From NCBI RefSeq assembly GCF_000003815.2, contig NC_049991.1, positions 8,302,354-8,366,353 of the forward strand: a DNA stretch of 64,000 bases. Direction: 5' to 3'. The notes under the pieces were generated by a model. It saw nothing but the letters and a program-made list of their open reading frames with translations, was not told the origin of the DNA and ran no database searches. The position numbers and the translations under genes are program-made. Numbering within the stretch: the stretch's first letter is position 1; each line of letters starts with the position of its first letter. The stretch comes from Branchiostoma floridae. Its lineage: Eukaryota; Chordata; Leptocardii; Amphioxiformes; Branchiostomatidae. Shown piece by piece: positions 1 through 19,600 of the stretch.

Positions 1-7947
<7,947 letters not shown>

Positions 7948-10900
7948 GTACATGTAGTACACAGCACCCGTATGTCATAGTGTAGTGTGGTTAAGATGGT
8001 AACATTGGGGGAAGAAGGCAACTAGTGTTGTTTTACTGCAGAAACTCTTTTATTTACCTGTCAACTTGGTTTGCTACTTCTCAAAACTCATTGCTTTGAT
8101 TGAGACTCAGAACCAGCGTCAAAACTGCGAAATGATGCAAATTTAACGTGAGATCTCTCCGAATGGGGTACCGGCCATTTCTAATGCATGGCTGTAGGAG
8201 CTTGAATGTTGGGTGAATGCGCTACAATGGCAGCTCTGTAATTGTACCCTTCAATGTAAAGCCTGCATTGTACAATGTACTAATAATTTCATCCTTAGAC
8301 TTGTTTCTGGTATAGGGGAGGGGGTTCTTGTAATAGTGTTGTAGTTCTTAGCAAAAGAATAGCTTAGAAACTAGGAGAAAACCTATCCATGTTAGTAAAT
8401 GATATTTCTAGGCTCTAGATGTGGTTAGACGTAGTAATGAAAATGTGTCCTAGCAGCTGATTGAGGGATTCAAACAACGGTCCTGATTGGACCAGATCAA
8501 GTGCATGGCAGGAATTTTTTAAGGATCGCTTTCGTCCAGCTTAGTGAGTATTAGGCAGCTTGTGTTTGCATGTCCATTCTAGAATTTTAGGTCATATAGG
8601 ACTCTGCAAATGAAATCTGCTACTGAAACAAGAGACATGTGTTCCCTACATATGCTAGATAGTAGTTTATAAAAGGTTTGAGTCATCAAAAGTGTCCAAA
8701 ATGATGAAACAGTGTTATAACAGTCATAGCAATGACAGTTATGAATTTTGATCCCACACATGATCATAATTGATTTGACATTGTGTCAACAGTTATCACA
8801 GTTTAGGCCACAGTACTTTTCTTTCACTGTCATATGATCTTTCTTGTCATAAAGAGAGGTTCATTCTTCTAGTGTACGTACAGAAATAACCTTCAATATG
8901 TGCTCCCTTTTGTTACAATGATCATAAAAACAAGTTGATAACATTTACACATATTCATTCAATATTCAACAAACCTGAGTAGATTTTCATACATTGTACA
9001 GACTACAACACTGAACCAATGACTAACGACATGAGACATGGAACTTTTATAGTCATCCAAATTGGAAATAAGCCAGCCCTGTGAAAGAACAGCAATCGTT
9101 TGGCGTATATACAGAATGTACTGTGAAGTATGAACGCATGCTTTGTAGGTTCTAGTCAACTGTATTGTGACCAAGTGTTACTGTCTATCAAAAGACACAT
9201 GATGAAAATACAGTAGTAATATCCAGAATACAACTCTTGAATATACTTCCATTGTACGAACTTTTTTTCTATGGGTTTGCATCAGCGTTTGTCACAACAA
9301 AATGTACATTTTATAATCCTTTTCAGGACTAATTTCGTTGGCTCTTTCTTGGTATTTTTCTGATTGTTGTTTGAACAATGTCTAGATGGATAGAAAAATA
9401 CCAGAATTAGCACACCATTTCATTCATTTTTTAAGGTTGCTTCTTGATACTTGGAGTTGATTTTTACTTTCCAGTTTGATGAAGTGAATTCGATTTGGAT
9501 GTCCAATTTACATGCCGTGTAACAGTATGACATATATGCAAATTAGGGTGTGACAGTTTGAAGAGGTATGAGCCCAGTGTCATCACATTTACCTCCTTGA
9601 GTTGTCTGTTATCTTGTGTACATTATATGTACATGTCATTCTTGTACCAGTTGTGTTTTCAAAAAGTAAAATTAGTTTTAAATGTGTTTCTTTGTTTGTC
9701 ATTCTTCGGTTGCACCAGACTCTTACAATGGAACTAACACACCAATACTGATGTGTGTCGTGCTAGTTACATACAAGTCCATTCTTTTGATAATGCTTTT
9801 TTAACCCAAAGAATAAAGATCAATAATGCTTAACAAGCATTTTGCATGCGTCGATGAAGGTTAGACATCTAGGTAATAAGAACACCAAAGAGCAGTTACT
9901 CAAGCAACTGGACATGATTTTGGATACGGTCAGACATGTCAACTAGCATCCGCTAGTTTTCGTCAGTGACACTGCATTTTGCATGGTTTGTGAATTTACA
10001 TGCCAATAACATAAAACACTAATTATAACTAAACTAGAATTGTGCTGGTTCAGGCTGTGATGTAAAGGTAATGAATAAGTAAAATGGCCAGTTGTGACAT
10101 CACTGGATACAAGACGGCCTGCTGCATATCATCAGAATCAAACATGGCGGGGCACATGGACTCCAACAAAAACAATACAGATTTTGCTACTAAAAACAGT
10201 AATGAAATGCCTGATCAGCATTACTGATTTTTTTTTTATGTTGGTGGTGATAAGTTGAACACTGTATATGCTAATTCATAAATTCCAATGGTCAATCGGT
10301 TGTGGAGATCAGCTGAATTTCTCCTTACCCAGATTCTAAGTTAAACAGTAAGGAAACTTAGCACTATAAGGTGAACAACAAAAACTATTAATTGGTGTCC
10401 TCCAAGCATCATCACGTAGAACCTCGTTAAGCTGACAAAAAGTGATATTTTCTGATAACCAAGATGATGAGGTCAAAGGTCAACAGTCAAGACCTGACGC
10501 TTTTTGAGTGTGTGGGTGTGGCCGAACTATTTGTTAACGGACTTGGTCGCGCACGACCGCATCTACATTCCATTTCTAATAAAATTTCCAGCGCCAGAAA
10601 AGTGTGAGTATATGTACAATGCTTAAGTGTTTTACAGTACTGATTTGTTAACATCAAGAGGTTGTTTTGAACGAGTATGATAAAGTTATAGTAGAGAACT
10701 GAGGTGTGTGTGTGCACGTGTATTGTAGGGTGTATAACCAGTGTGATACTATTCAAGTTTTAATGTTGTATATACTGGCATTGTTTGTATACTTGCATTT
10801 TCAAAGCATAGAACTGCATAAATTATTATACATAGTCAGTAGGTTCTGCTGACATTCTACTTTTTTTATGTTGTGTAATCAAGTTAAATGCTGTAGAAGA

Positions 10901-11237
10901 GTCAGTCTTCAAAATACCATATTGCCATTTTATTTGTGTCAGTTAGTAATGAAAATATCTAAACTCTGGTTAGGGATTCTATGTGTCCCATTTCTGTTGT
11001 GAAGCAAAAGGAAAAACCTCCTATTATGATGTAGTCACCTGCCTGCAGGCATGAGAGGTGGGACCTTTACCTATTAATCTTACCTTAGTGCCATTACCAA
11101 ATCCCTTCTGCTTCATCCTTTATGTCCATATAATCAAATTTATTCACAAGAAATTTTGAGCTGTGACTTCCTTTTACCTTGCCGTTTCCAAAACTGAATA
11201 TGTGTTTTATCTGTGACTTCTGTTTTCTTGGCAGGTG
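7948..11237. other. GTPBP1 3' UTR, spacer and probable non-coding leader/intron of the Kelch gene
   Basis: No coding sequence is supported here. A candidate polyadenylation hexamer AATAAA lies at 9812-9817, so the GTPBP1 3' UTR may be almost 1.9 kb long. A copy of a dispersed repeat (motif CAAGCAACTGGACATGAT) lies at 9849-9968. The segment ends in a pyrimidine-rich acceptor (TTCTTGGCAG, ending 11234) just before the Kelch start codon, which implies an upstream untranslated exon that I could not locate. Confidence 0.6.
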
Positions 11238-12992
11238 ATGGATATCAGTCAGGCAGTGAACGTCAGAACCGAATGTGACCTCCGTGAGGGATATCCAACC
11301 TGGTTCCTGGAGCAGTTACAGGACTTCAGATCGGAGGGTCACCTGGTGGATGTCATACTGTGTGCTGAAGGCAAGGAGATCCCCTGTCACAGACTGGTCC
11401 TGTCGGGCTGCACTGACTACTTCCGCGGCATGTTCCGTGGTGGCCACAGGGAGAGTAAGACAGAAAAGATAGAGATAGGAGGGGTGAGTGCAGAGGCACT
11501 ACAACTCCTGGTAGACTATGCATACAATTCTAAATTCACCATCACCAGCAATAACATTCAGTCTGTGTTTGAAGCAGCTAACATGCTTCAGGTTAAGCCT
11601 GTTGAAGACGTATGTGAGGAAATTCTGACAGAGTGCTTAAGTCCCAAGACATGTCTGGCAACTTGGGTGTTGGCGGACAAAGTGTCATGTAGAGATTTGT
11701 TGGAGAGGGCCAAGAGCCATGCTGTAAGAAAATTTGAAGAAATTTGTAGGATGGAGCAGTTCCTTGAGCTACCTGTGGACTTTCTGAAGACGTACATCTC
11801 AGATGATTGCCTTCATGCTAAGAAGGAAGAACGAGTGTTGGATGGGATCATGCTTTGGGTAAGACATGATCTTAAGGAACGTCAAAGTCACCTCAAGGAG
11901 CTGCTAGAGTGTGTTCGTTTATCACATGTAGACCAAGACTATCTCAAGAACATCTTGGAGACAGACAAGGAGTTATTAGCAGCAGTTCCTGGGATTGAGG
12001 AACTGATAAGTGATAAATCCAGACCTAAAGAACCTCGCCACATTCATCAAGAGGAGATTCTGGTTCTTGGTGGCCACACACTGACCCCAGAAGAATGGGT
12101 CAGACCTAACTGTAACTTGCACAGACTTGATCCCCACTGTGATTCCATTGGTATTACTCCATTACCAGAACCCCTTCAGAAGAGTTTTGGAATTGCAGCA
12201 TGTGTTTTTAACAATGACGTGATTGTAACGGGAGGGCACAAGTCCCAATGTGAAGCCTGGAGGTACAAACCATCTCTAGATTCTTGGACTGAGCTGTGCG
12301 ATCTCAATAGAGAAAGACATAGTCATGGGATGGCGGTTGTGAAGGGAAGAGTGTATGCTGTTGGTGGTGAGGAGTATGAGTATTCTATTCGTGGTATTTG
12401 TGGTTATCAACAAGGTGGTCTCCCTAACGTCGAGGTGTACAGTGATACGACCGAGAGATGGGGCGAAGTAGCATCGCTGCAACAGGGAGTTAGTTATTTT
12501 GGCGTAACTGCCTGTTGTGATAAGATCTATGTATTTGGTGGTAGGATGAGCAACAAGAGAGAAACTGATGTTGCTCAGTGCTACGACCCCACCGAGGATG
12601 CATGGACTTTTGTAAAGCCTTTGCCAAAGGCTGTGATGAACATAAAAGCTTGCACAGTCAACTCTAAGATCTATTTGGTTGGTGGAATGTTAGACCATGT
12701 CCTGTGCTATGATCCTCAGGAAGACGACTATGAGGACATGGCGGATCCCCTGGTATCGTGGTATGACTGCAGTGTCACGGTGTGTGGGTCTGAGATCTAC
12801 ATTACTGGTGGAAGTGAAAAACACCCTCAGTTTTTTAGTATGGTCCCCAGTGCTACAGTACAGTGTTACAATGTGAGCAGTGATACCATGATTATGTTGC
12901 AAGATATGCCTCTTCGACTAAGGGCACACAACAGTGTAACAATAGCAAAGCCAGGGCCGTCTCCAGGACCCATCCCTTCATCCCAGTCTTGA
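11238..12992 (+). CDS. Kelch-like protein (BTB-BACK-Kelch), probable CUL3 E3 ligase adaptor, 584 aa
   Basis: The coding region is one uninterrupted exon. The ATG at 11238 is three bases after a consensus acceptor (AG at 11233-11234), so the open frame's earlier GTG is not the start. Residues ~27-130 form a BTB/POZ domain (HLVDVILCAEGKEIPCHRLVL, read in parts). Residues ~135-240 form a BACK domain (LADKVSCRDLLERA, ELPVDFLKTYISDD). The C-terminal half carries six Kelch blades, each marked by a hydrophobic run and GG: ILVLGG, VIVTGG, VYAVGG, IYVFGG, IYLVGG, IYITGG. In this family the BTB-BACK half binds CUL3 and the propeller holds the ubiquitylation substrate. A long insertion in one blade (EYEYSIRGICGYQQGGLPN) is distinctive. 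I cannot name the vertebrate orthologue. An intronless coding exon is common for this family and could also reflect an old retrocopy. Confidence 0.9.
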   Translation: MDISQAVNVRTECDLREGYPTWFLEQLQDFRSEGHLVDVILCAEGKEIPCHRLVLSGCTDYFRGMFRGGHRESKTEKIEIGGVSAEALQLLVDYAYNSKFTITSNNIQSVFEAANMLQVKPVEDVCEEILTECLSPKTCLATWVLADKVSCRDLLERAKSHAVRKFEEICRMEQFLELPVDFLKTYISDDCLHAKKEERVLDGIMLWVRHDLKERQSHLKELLECVRLSHVDQDYLKNILETDKELLAAVPGIEELISDKSRPKEPRHIHQEEILVLGGHTLTPEEWVRPNCNLHRLDPHCDSIGITPLPEPLQKSFGIAACVFNNDVIVTGGHKSQCEAWRYKPSLDSWTELCDLNRERHSHGMAVVKGRVYAVGGEEYEYSIRGICGYQQGGLPNVEVYSDTTERWGEVASLQQGVSYFGVTACCDKIYVFGGRMSNKRETDVAQCYDPTEDAWTFVKPLPKAVMNIKACTVNSKIYLVGGMLDHVLCYDPQEDDYEDMADPLVSWYDCSVTVCGSEIYITGGSEKHPQFFSMVPSATVQCYNVSSDTMIMLQDMPLRLRAHNSVTIAKPGPSPGPIPSSQS

Positions 12993-15900
12993 TTAAAACA
13001 CTTTGTTGTGTACAAAAGCTTTGTTATCCATGGAATGAAACTGATAAAAATGTATTTTCCTGAGCTTAAGATGACAGATGTGATAATGACTGGGATGGGA
13101 AAAACTTTAAAAACTGGTGACAGCCCTAAACAAAACCATAACTAATTTTTCATTGTCTGAATCAAGTTTATTAACATTGAAAACTGATAAACCCCAGCTA
13201 TCTATAGTTGATAGAATATACAAGGGAGCTTGCTACATCAAGTCTGTAGGAAGATATAGGAAGTTACTACATCCGGTTTACTTGAGTGCATCTCCTAACA
13301 TTTGTGCCTTCAAAAAGACATACAAATTGTGTCATATCTCTGAAGAAAAAAGATTTCTGGTAGTGAATTGTAAGTCTAAACTCATGATCATGAGTGATAA
13401 GGCTGTGTTTATTAGGTTATTTGGAAAGGGACCAGTAGCTGTAGAAATTCTAGATCTCCTGCTTTTGTTTAAAGGGGACAAGACTTAAGACTACTAACTT
13501 AATGGCTAATGTTTTGAAATATGCTATAGACCATTTGTTAAGTGGTGGAAGAATCATTAAAATTGGAAATGACCAACAAACATACATTCCAGTTTTTTTT
13601 AAATTGTATTGTGCCAGTCATGCCACCTCAATGTCTCGTAAAATGGCACTTGTATGTCGAGTATAGAGGGGTACTATCACATTTTTTCACAAGTAGACAA
13701 ATTTATTTCCTATTAGGCCATGTTGATTTGATTATATGTATGACATCCTCCGGGAACTCCAAAACTGATGCGAGCGAGCGAATAAAAAAAAAGTTTGGCC
13801 AAAAAAAAAAAGTTGCCTTTAGTATGAAATCAAAGTGGACAGGAAGGTTGAACATAGGACTAAACACACATAGTATGATATACCAATAGTTAGGTGTAGG
13901 GACCAGTACATCATACTGGTACCCATGGTGCAAAACATTTTTTTTCTTCTTGGACCAATCCGAAAAAAACAGACCTGAAAAAAACAACAAAGGAACAGGT
14001 TTCGCCAATTACAAAATGGACACACTATGTCGGCAGCCATTTGGGGTCTAACCGGGGGGCCAAGAAGACAACAAGAGCGAAGTCAAGTAGAGTTTATAGT
14101 CAATTGCACCAAGTTTTTACAGTCAAAAGTACAGAGACAGTTAGCTTTTATTACACGGAGATGGGATTTTAAAATGCAGTGGGAGTCCAATAATCCACCA
14201 AACAGATTCCTTTGTAGCAAAATTGACCAATTACCATTGTTTTGAGTATTGCCAGTTCTCAAGTTTCCACTGACAATCAGGTCCACGTTCATGTCCGGAC
14301 CTGGAAATGATCCTCTGGACCTGAATTTTCTGTACTGGTACCTCCCCAAACCAACAATAGATTTTTTTTCTTTCTGTCCTTTCACATCTTATTCTTTGAC
14401 TTAAGATTCATTTTGGCATTCTATGGCATTAGCTATCTGTTTTCTGATACTTTTTTTTCAATCTACGGAATATTTGTGCTCATTTTACAGCTACTTTGCA
14501 CAATTTATTGTGTGGTCGAAAACTTTTTTTTTTTTTGAAATGGCCGAAAATTGGTGCGAGCGCGGATGTCATCCATATAATCAAATCAACATGGCCTTAC
14601 TAGTGAATTAATGTGATAGAGGATTTATATTTGTACTAGTGATAGCACCTCTCTGTCACATTAATTTAAACTTATGCCTACAAGGAAAAATGTGATAGAG
14701 GGTGCTATCACATCAATTCCAAGTTCAAATTTGTGTCTTCTAGTGAAAAAATGTGATAGCACCCCTCTATCACAGTAAGATATTTAAATTTGTGTGTAGT
14801 ATGCATCCTTCCATCTGAAAAGTTGACAACAACTATTGCTCCACTGAGGCAGATTTGTGAAACCACTACTCTTGTACAAAGAAAACGATGCCATGCTTTA
14901 CCTCGAAAGACATGAGATGCCTTTCATTACTTGTCCCATCCTCATCTTGAGGATAAACGGGCATGTTACACCTTATAACATAAGTCACTTAAGGCTATGT
15001 GAAATACTTCTACACACGCCCAAACAACCATGCTTTAAGAATGAAATACTAGTACCTGCACTTTCCTCACGGAAGAAATAGATTTTCTTCCAAATACATG
15101 TACTAGCGTGTCTTGTAAGTTGTGTACGTCCGTTGAAGAGGTCACCTCAAACATAAAGTTTCCCATTTTATGGTATCAGTGCTATGACTTATCATCTGAG
15201 ACAGAAAACCAGTTGTGGACTATAGTACCATGATAGTATTCGACGACATCCGCACCCATGTCAAATTAAAGGTGATGTACTTTGACATTTGGATAGTTTA
15301 TGTCATAGCGATCTGCTCGGGTGGGCGGGAGAGGGGAGGCCTCATTCCGGCGGAACGCTGGCTCCGCGGCGCCGTCTTCACTCTGTTCGACTGTCGTCCA
15401 TTCTCTCGGACAGGCGAGAGCATAGTACAACATTTAGTTACACCTGTGTGTGTGTGTGCGTGCGTGTCTGTCTGTGTTTACGGATACATGTCATGGGCGG
15501 ATGCAGAATTTTCGAAAGGGGGGGGGGGCGTATATGATGTAGCTCATGACGTGGCAGAAGGCCACATAAGCACAAGCGCAGCTGTGCGGGGGGAGAGCAC
15601 GAGAGGTAGGAAGCCCCCTCTCTTGGGGGGGGGGGGGGTTGTCCGGGGGAGCCTCCGCCGATAACTTTTTAAAATCTAAATACGTCTGGTGCATTTTAGA
15701 GTCATTTCTGTGCAAAAATGTCCAACAAAATCATGAACACTGATTTTTAGGGCTGAGCAGATATAATAAACGAACGAACACTGATTTTTACAGTTAGCAA
15801 TTTTACGTTGACAGTAATGGTCTTAAGATAAATTCTGAGCTCGTTTTTTTTTGTATTTTGTACATTCCCGGAGTAAGATGTCTTCGTTTAGCAGAGACTA

Positions 15901-16696
15901 CATTGTAAATATAACATAGTCTGACATGGTTTACACGTGTACTGGCTATAAGAACATGGATGAATGAATGAATGTTTGATATTGTGTCTTCGTCGCCCAG
16001 GGCGCATGGGCTTATAAGGCACACATCACATAGAGTCTGATGGAACATAAGTAACAAATAATGATTTTAATAATAAAATCCAAACAAAAAGCAGATCTAG
16101 ATATGAACACAGAAAAGGCAAGGGATTTCCACGTTGGCAACTTTTCTTGCTTACCAGGCTGGTGTCGTCTATATTACATGTACATGTATATGTAGAGTAA
16201 AATCACAGGGGATAAGTTTTTGTTGAACTTTGGTCAGCGCCCAGACTATAGGTGATCTATATAGATAGTTCGGGTTCGGTTTTACACGAGTGAGTTCTGA
16301 TCGAGCCCGAAGGGCGTATCCGAGTATGATACGGGCGGGTACCAGTGGGAATGCGGAGTGATAGCGAGGAGAGTGCGCCTTGGTATTGCTGGTTAGCGGC
16401 TTGGTATCTTCACTGCCGCCGCAACTTCCACTGATTTTCTGGATTTCTAATTTTCTTTGTGAAATGTCAATTTTTCTGGTCTAGATCTGTTGCTCCGTGT
16501 GTACTTGTGTGAGTGTTTGTGAACTGAATAACTCTATAAGCTATGGGTGGATCTTAATGTAATTTGATACGCGGGTAGAGGTTCTGGAAACGAAGGTCAA
16601 GTTCAAAATGGGAAACATCCGTTCTGTGACTATGTTGAACTGATGTTTTGAAAATTCTTTTGGGAGACAGCTTCAGAAGCAGGCAGTTGTCCAGCC
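12993..16696. other. Kelch gene 3' region and spacer up to the P450 start; repeats only
   Basis: The first ~650 bp are AT-rich and probably 3' UTR; a 123-codon open frame there resembles no family I know. A terminal-inverted-repeat element occupies 13661-14773. A (TG)n tract lies at about 15444-15478. Two runs of nine or more G (near 15521 and 15626) sit inside a GC-rich, repeat-like block at 15490-15660. The P450 promoter should lie just upstream of 16697, but I see no diagnostic core element. Confidence 0.6.
13661..14773. mobile_element. Non-autonomous DNA transposon with long inverted repeats and multiplied terminal motif
   Basis: The left end (TATAGAGGGGTACTATCACA) recurs inverted at the right end (TGTGATAGCACCCCTCTAT). 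A second inner inverted pair, GGCCATGTTGATTTGATTAT, lies at about 13718 and, inverted, at about 14575-14594. It is followed inward by GACATCC and GCGAGCG motifs. On the right side the GTGATAG/CTATCAC terminal motif occurs four times between 14612 and 14773, making short palindromes. I see no open frame of transposase size and no clear target duplication. A related fragment is at 22975-23340. Confidence 0.7.
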
Positions 16697-19600
16697 ATGT
16701 CGCTTATCTACGATATCCCAGGTCTGCTCGACTTCTCAACACTTCTGCTGGGAATTGTCGTGTTTCTGATGACGTATGCCTACGTCACACGGCCCAAGAA
16801 TCTGCCGCCAGGACCATGGAGTTTGCCCATTGTCGGAAATCTGCCAACGTTGATACTGGCCAAAGTGAGACTATTTGAAATCATTATCACTATTGACCTT
16901 CATAGTATGATACACAAGCTTTATTGACACAGTCAAATCTACTTCTGGTATCTAGTATTTTAACATCTGTAGTATTTAGACATAGGAATGTGAATAACAT
17001 AACATAACATTGCGTGACATATGATATATAGGACACTCCATGACGAAATGAAATTTTTATTTTCAGTCTATGATATGCTATTCACGTTCACCGTAGAGAC
17101 TAACATGAAGTGATCAATTGGCAGATTCAATGTCAATCAAAATCTTATTTGCATGATTAATAAAACAACATTGAACAAGACATACGAGAAATATAGATAT
17201 TTCATGTATGAGATCTTCAAACTCTTGCAAACTCGTGTTGTTTTAGGGAAAGATCCATCATACATTCGGCGAGTGGCGAAAGAAATATGGTGCAATCGTT
17301 TTCTTTAAGATCGGGACTCTGGTAAGCACTTTTTTAGAATTTGATAAAGCTGGCCTCCTGTTCAATATGCTCAAATCATATCATTACGATAGCCCATAAT
17401 GACAAATGTGATGTGAACGAAGACCACGTGCACAGTCGACTACGCTTACAGTGGCCTACATCGACAAATAAGTCGTGAGCGTAAGAAAAACACGAACATT
17501 AAGGTGCAGGATTGCTATACTTAGATAGATTGCATCTTTCCGCCTGCATGCCTTCAATTTCATGAGGTGTTAAAGTTTAAAGTTGCCTGTGCATCTATAA
17601 CATATACAAAGGGGTGTCGGCCATCTCCATTTCTGTAGCCCTTTTGCCACACATTTGTGCAAGCCAATATACAGCAGGGGGCTACCCTGCTGGCAGTGAT
17701 GTGTGTTTAACTTCCATACTCCTGCTCATTAATGCTGAGTGCTAAGCAGAGAAAACATTATGTACAATTTTTAAAGTCTTTAGTATAACTCGGCCGGGGA
17801 TCGAACTACCTACGACCTACCAAACGCAAGGCGAATAATCTACCCACTCAGCAATTGCACTGGTGTTGGTGTGACTTATTTATTATTATTTCACTTATCG
17901 TAAAATGTAGTAGCCATACAGCGTAATTTTCTTCGCCACTAACAAGCACTTCATTCTTCCAACAGAACGCCGTTTGCCTCAACGACTATGACGTCATCAG
18001 AGAAGCATACGTAAGAAGATCCGACATGTTTGGGAATCGACCGACAAATCTGCGAGTCGTCAATGAACTCTTCGACCAAAAAGGTGCGCATGCGCAACCG
18101 ATAGATTTCAAACACCGTCTGTTTCTTGACTCAAGAAATTTTATCCACTTGTTTGAATTACTTTGTATAATGTATAATTTTAACTTGAAAGTTCATCTGT
18201 ATTGGTAGAAGTCATTCTTGAAGTCAGACTTCCTGCAACCTATGATTCACTGCTCACTGAGTCACGTGTTCTATCTACATAACGTGACATCACGATAGCA
18301 GTGGATTGTTCATTCTTTGAGATTGATGCTGTGCAGTCGAAAATTTGGGTGAATCCAATTTTTGTGTTGGAACTTACAGTTGAACTATTTCAAGAATGTA
18401 CAATTTGTTTCCTTGCTATTGCTTTCGCAGGAATCCTCTCCGCCTCACTTAGCCCCCAGTGGCAGGAACGACGAAAGTTTGTAAGAGGGGGGCTTGGGTT
18501 CGGAAACCGCGGCATCGAAGACAAGGTCTTGGAAGAGGCCTTAAACATGCAGACAGAACTACTCAAGACGAAGAGTAAGTCTTTTAACATCAGAAGAATG
18601 CTGCAACAAGCTGTCACCAATGTGCTGTGCTCCATGTTGTTCGGAAAGCGGTGGGACTACGAGAGCCAGACATTCCAGGACCTCATGGAATCTCTGGATG
18701 TTGTCTTCCACCGCTCGAGTATTTTCTTCGTCCAGGAGAACGTCTTTCCGTATGTTCCATGGTTCCTTAAACGTGGCGACAAGGTATGGATGTTGTACAA
18801 ATAATTGTACACTCTGTAGGGTAGCAATTTTCAGCAAGGGTCATCTAGTATCGTAGATATGACCCTGTTACTGTATAGCTCAACTGGTAGAAGCCTGACA
18901 GATGAGCTCACGATTCCAATGAGTTGATAACTGGGGGACACCGGGTCAATCCTGGGTAGGCATCTCAGTTGGGGCTGCATATGTCTTTCAGAAGGTAGGT
19001 AAAACAGAGTCCCCGTTCGAGGGGGTTCCTCATACACGTCAATGAGGGCCGGGAGGCTAGCAACCCCTCCCTGTAGCCCTGCTACTGAAACAGCAAGGAA
19101 CCTTGCTGCCCTATGTGCCATTTGACACTACAAGGTGAACAACAACCACTTAGACCTCGTTCATACTAGGATTTGCGTATCCGGATATATCGACCCCTGG
19201 TATGAACGGCCCGAATCCGGATCTGAATCGGGATATATCCGGATACGGGAACCCACATCATGGATTTATCCGGATTCGCTGCGGGGTGAACGCAATCCGC
19301 ATTCACGTATTTGGATTCCGTGTCGCAATACGCAGATGTTGTTTGAAATCCTTTAAAATGTGAGAATGTCACTTTAAGGCCAACGTATGAATTGCAGTAT
19401 ATGTAGTTAATCAGGGCGTTTCAGTGCCCACAACTTTTTGCATACTAGTACTTGAACTACTTTATATTATAGCCATGACGAAATGAAGAAGAACTGAAAA
19501 ACCTTAAGGAACAAATCTTACTGTTGGTTCAACAATAGAAAAAAGCACGTTTAGAGCGCATCTTGGAGCATGTGAGAGCTGAGATCAAAGAGCACAAAGA

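Noticed and set aside
13117-13488. A 123-codon frame just after the Kelch stop
   Set aside because: AT-rich, with no family features or splice context; best explained as chance in the 3' UTR.
15490-15665. GC-rich block with long G runs, considered as a promoter or quadruplex
   Set aside because: The sequence reads like a degenerate dispersed repeat with homopolymer runs. I could not define ends or a second copy in the window.
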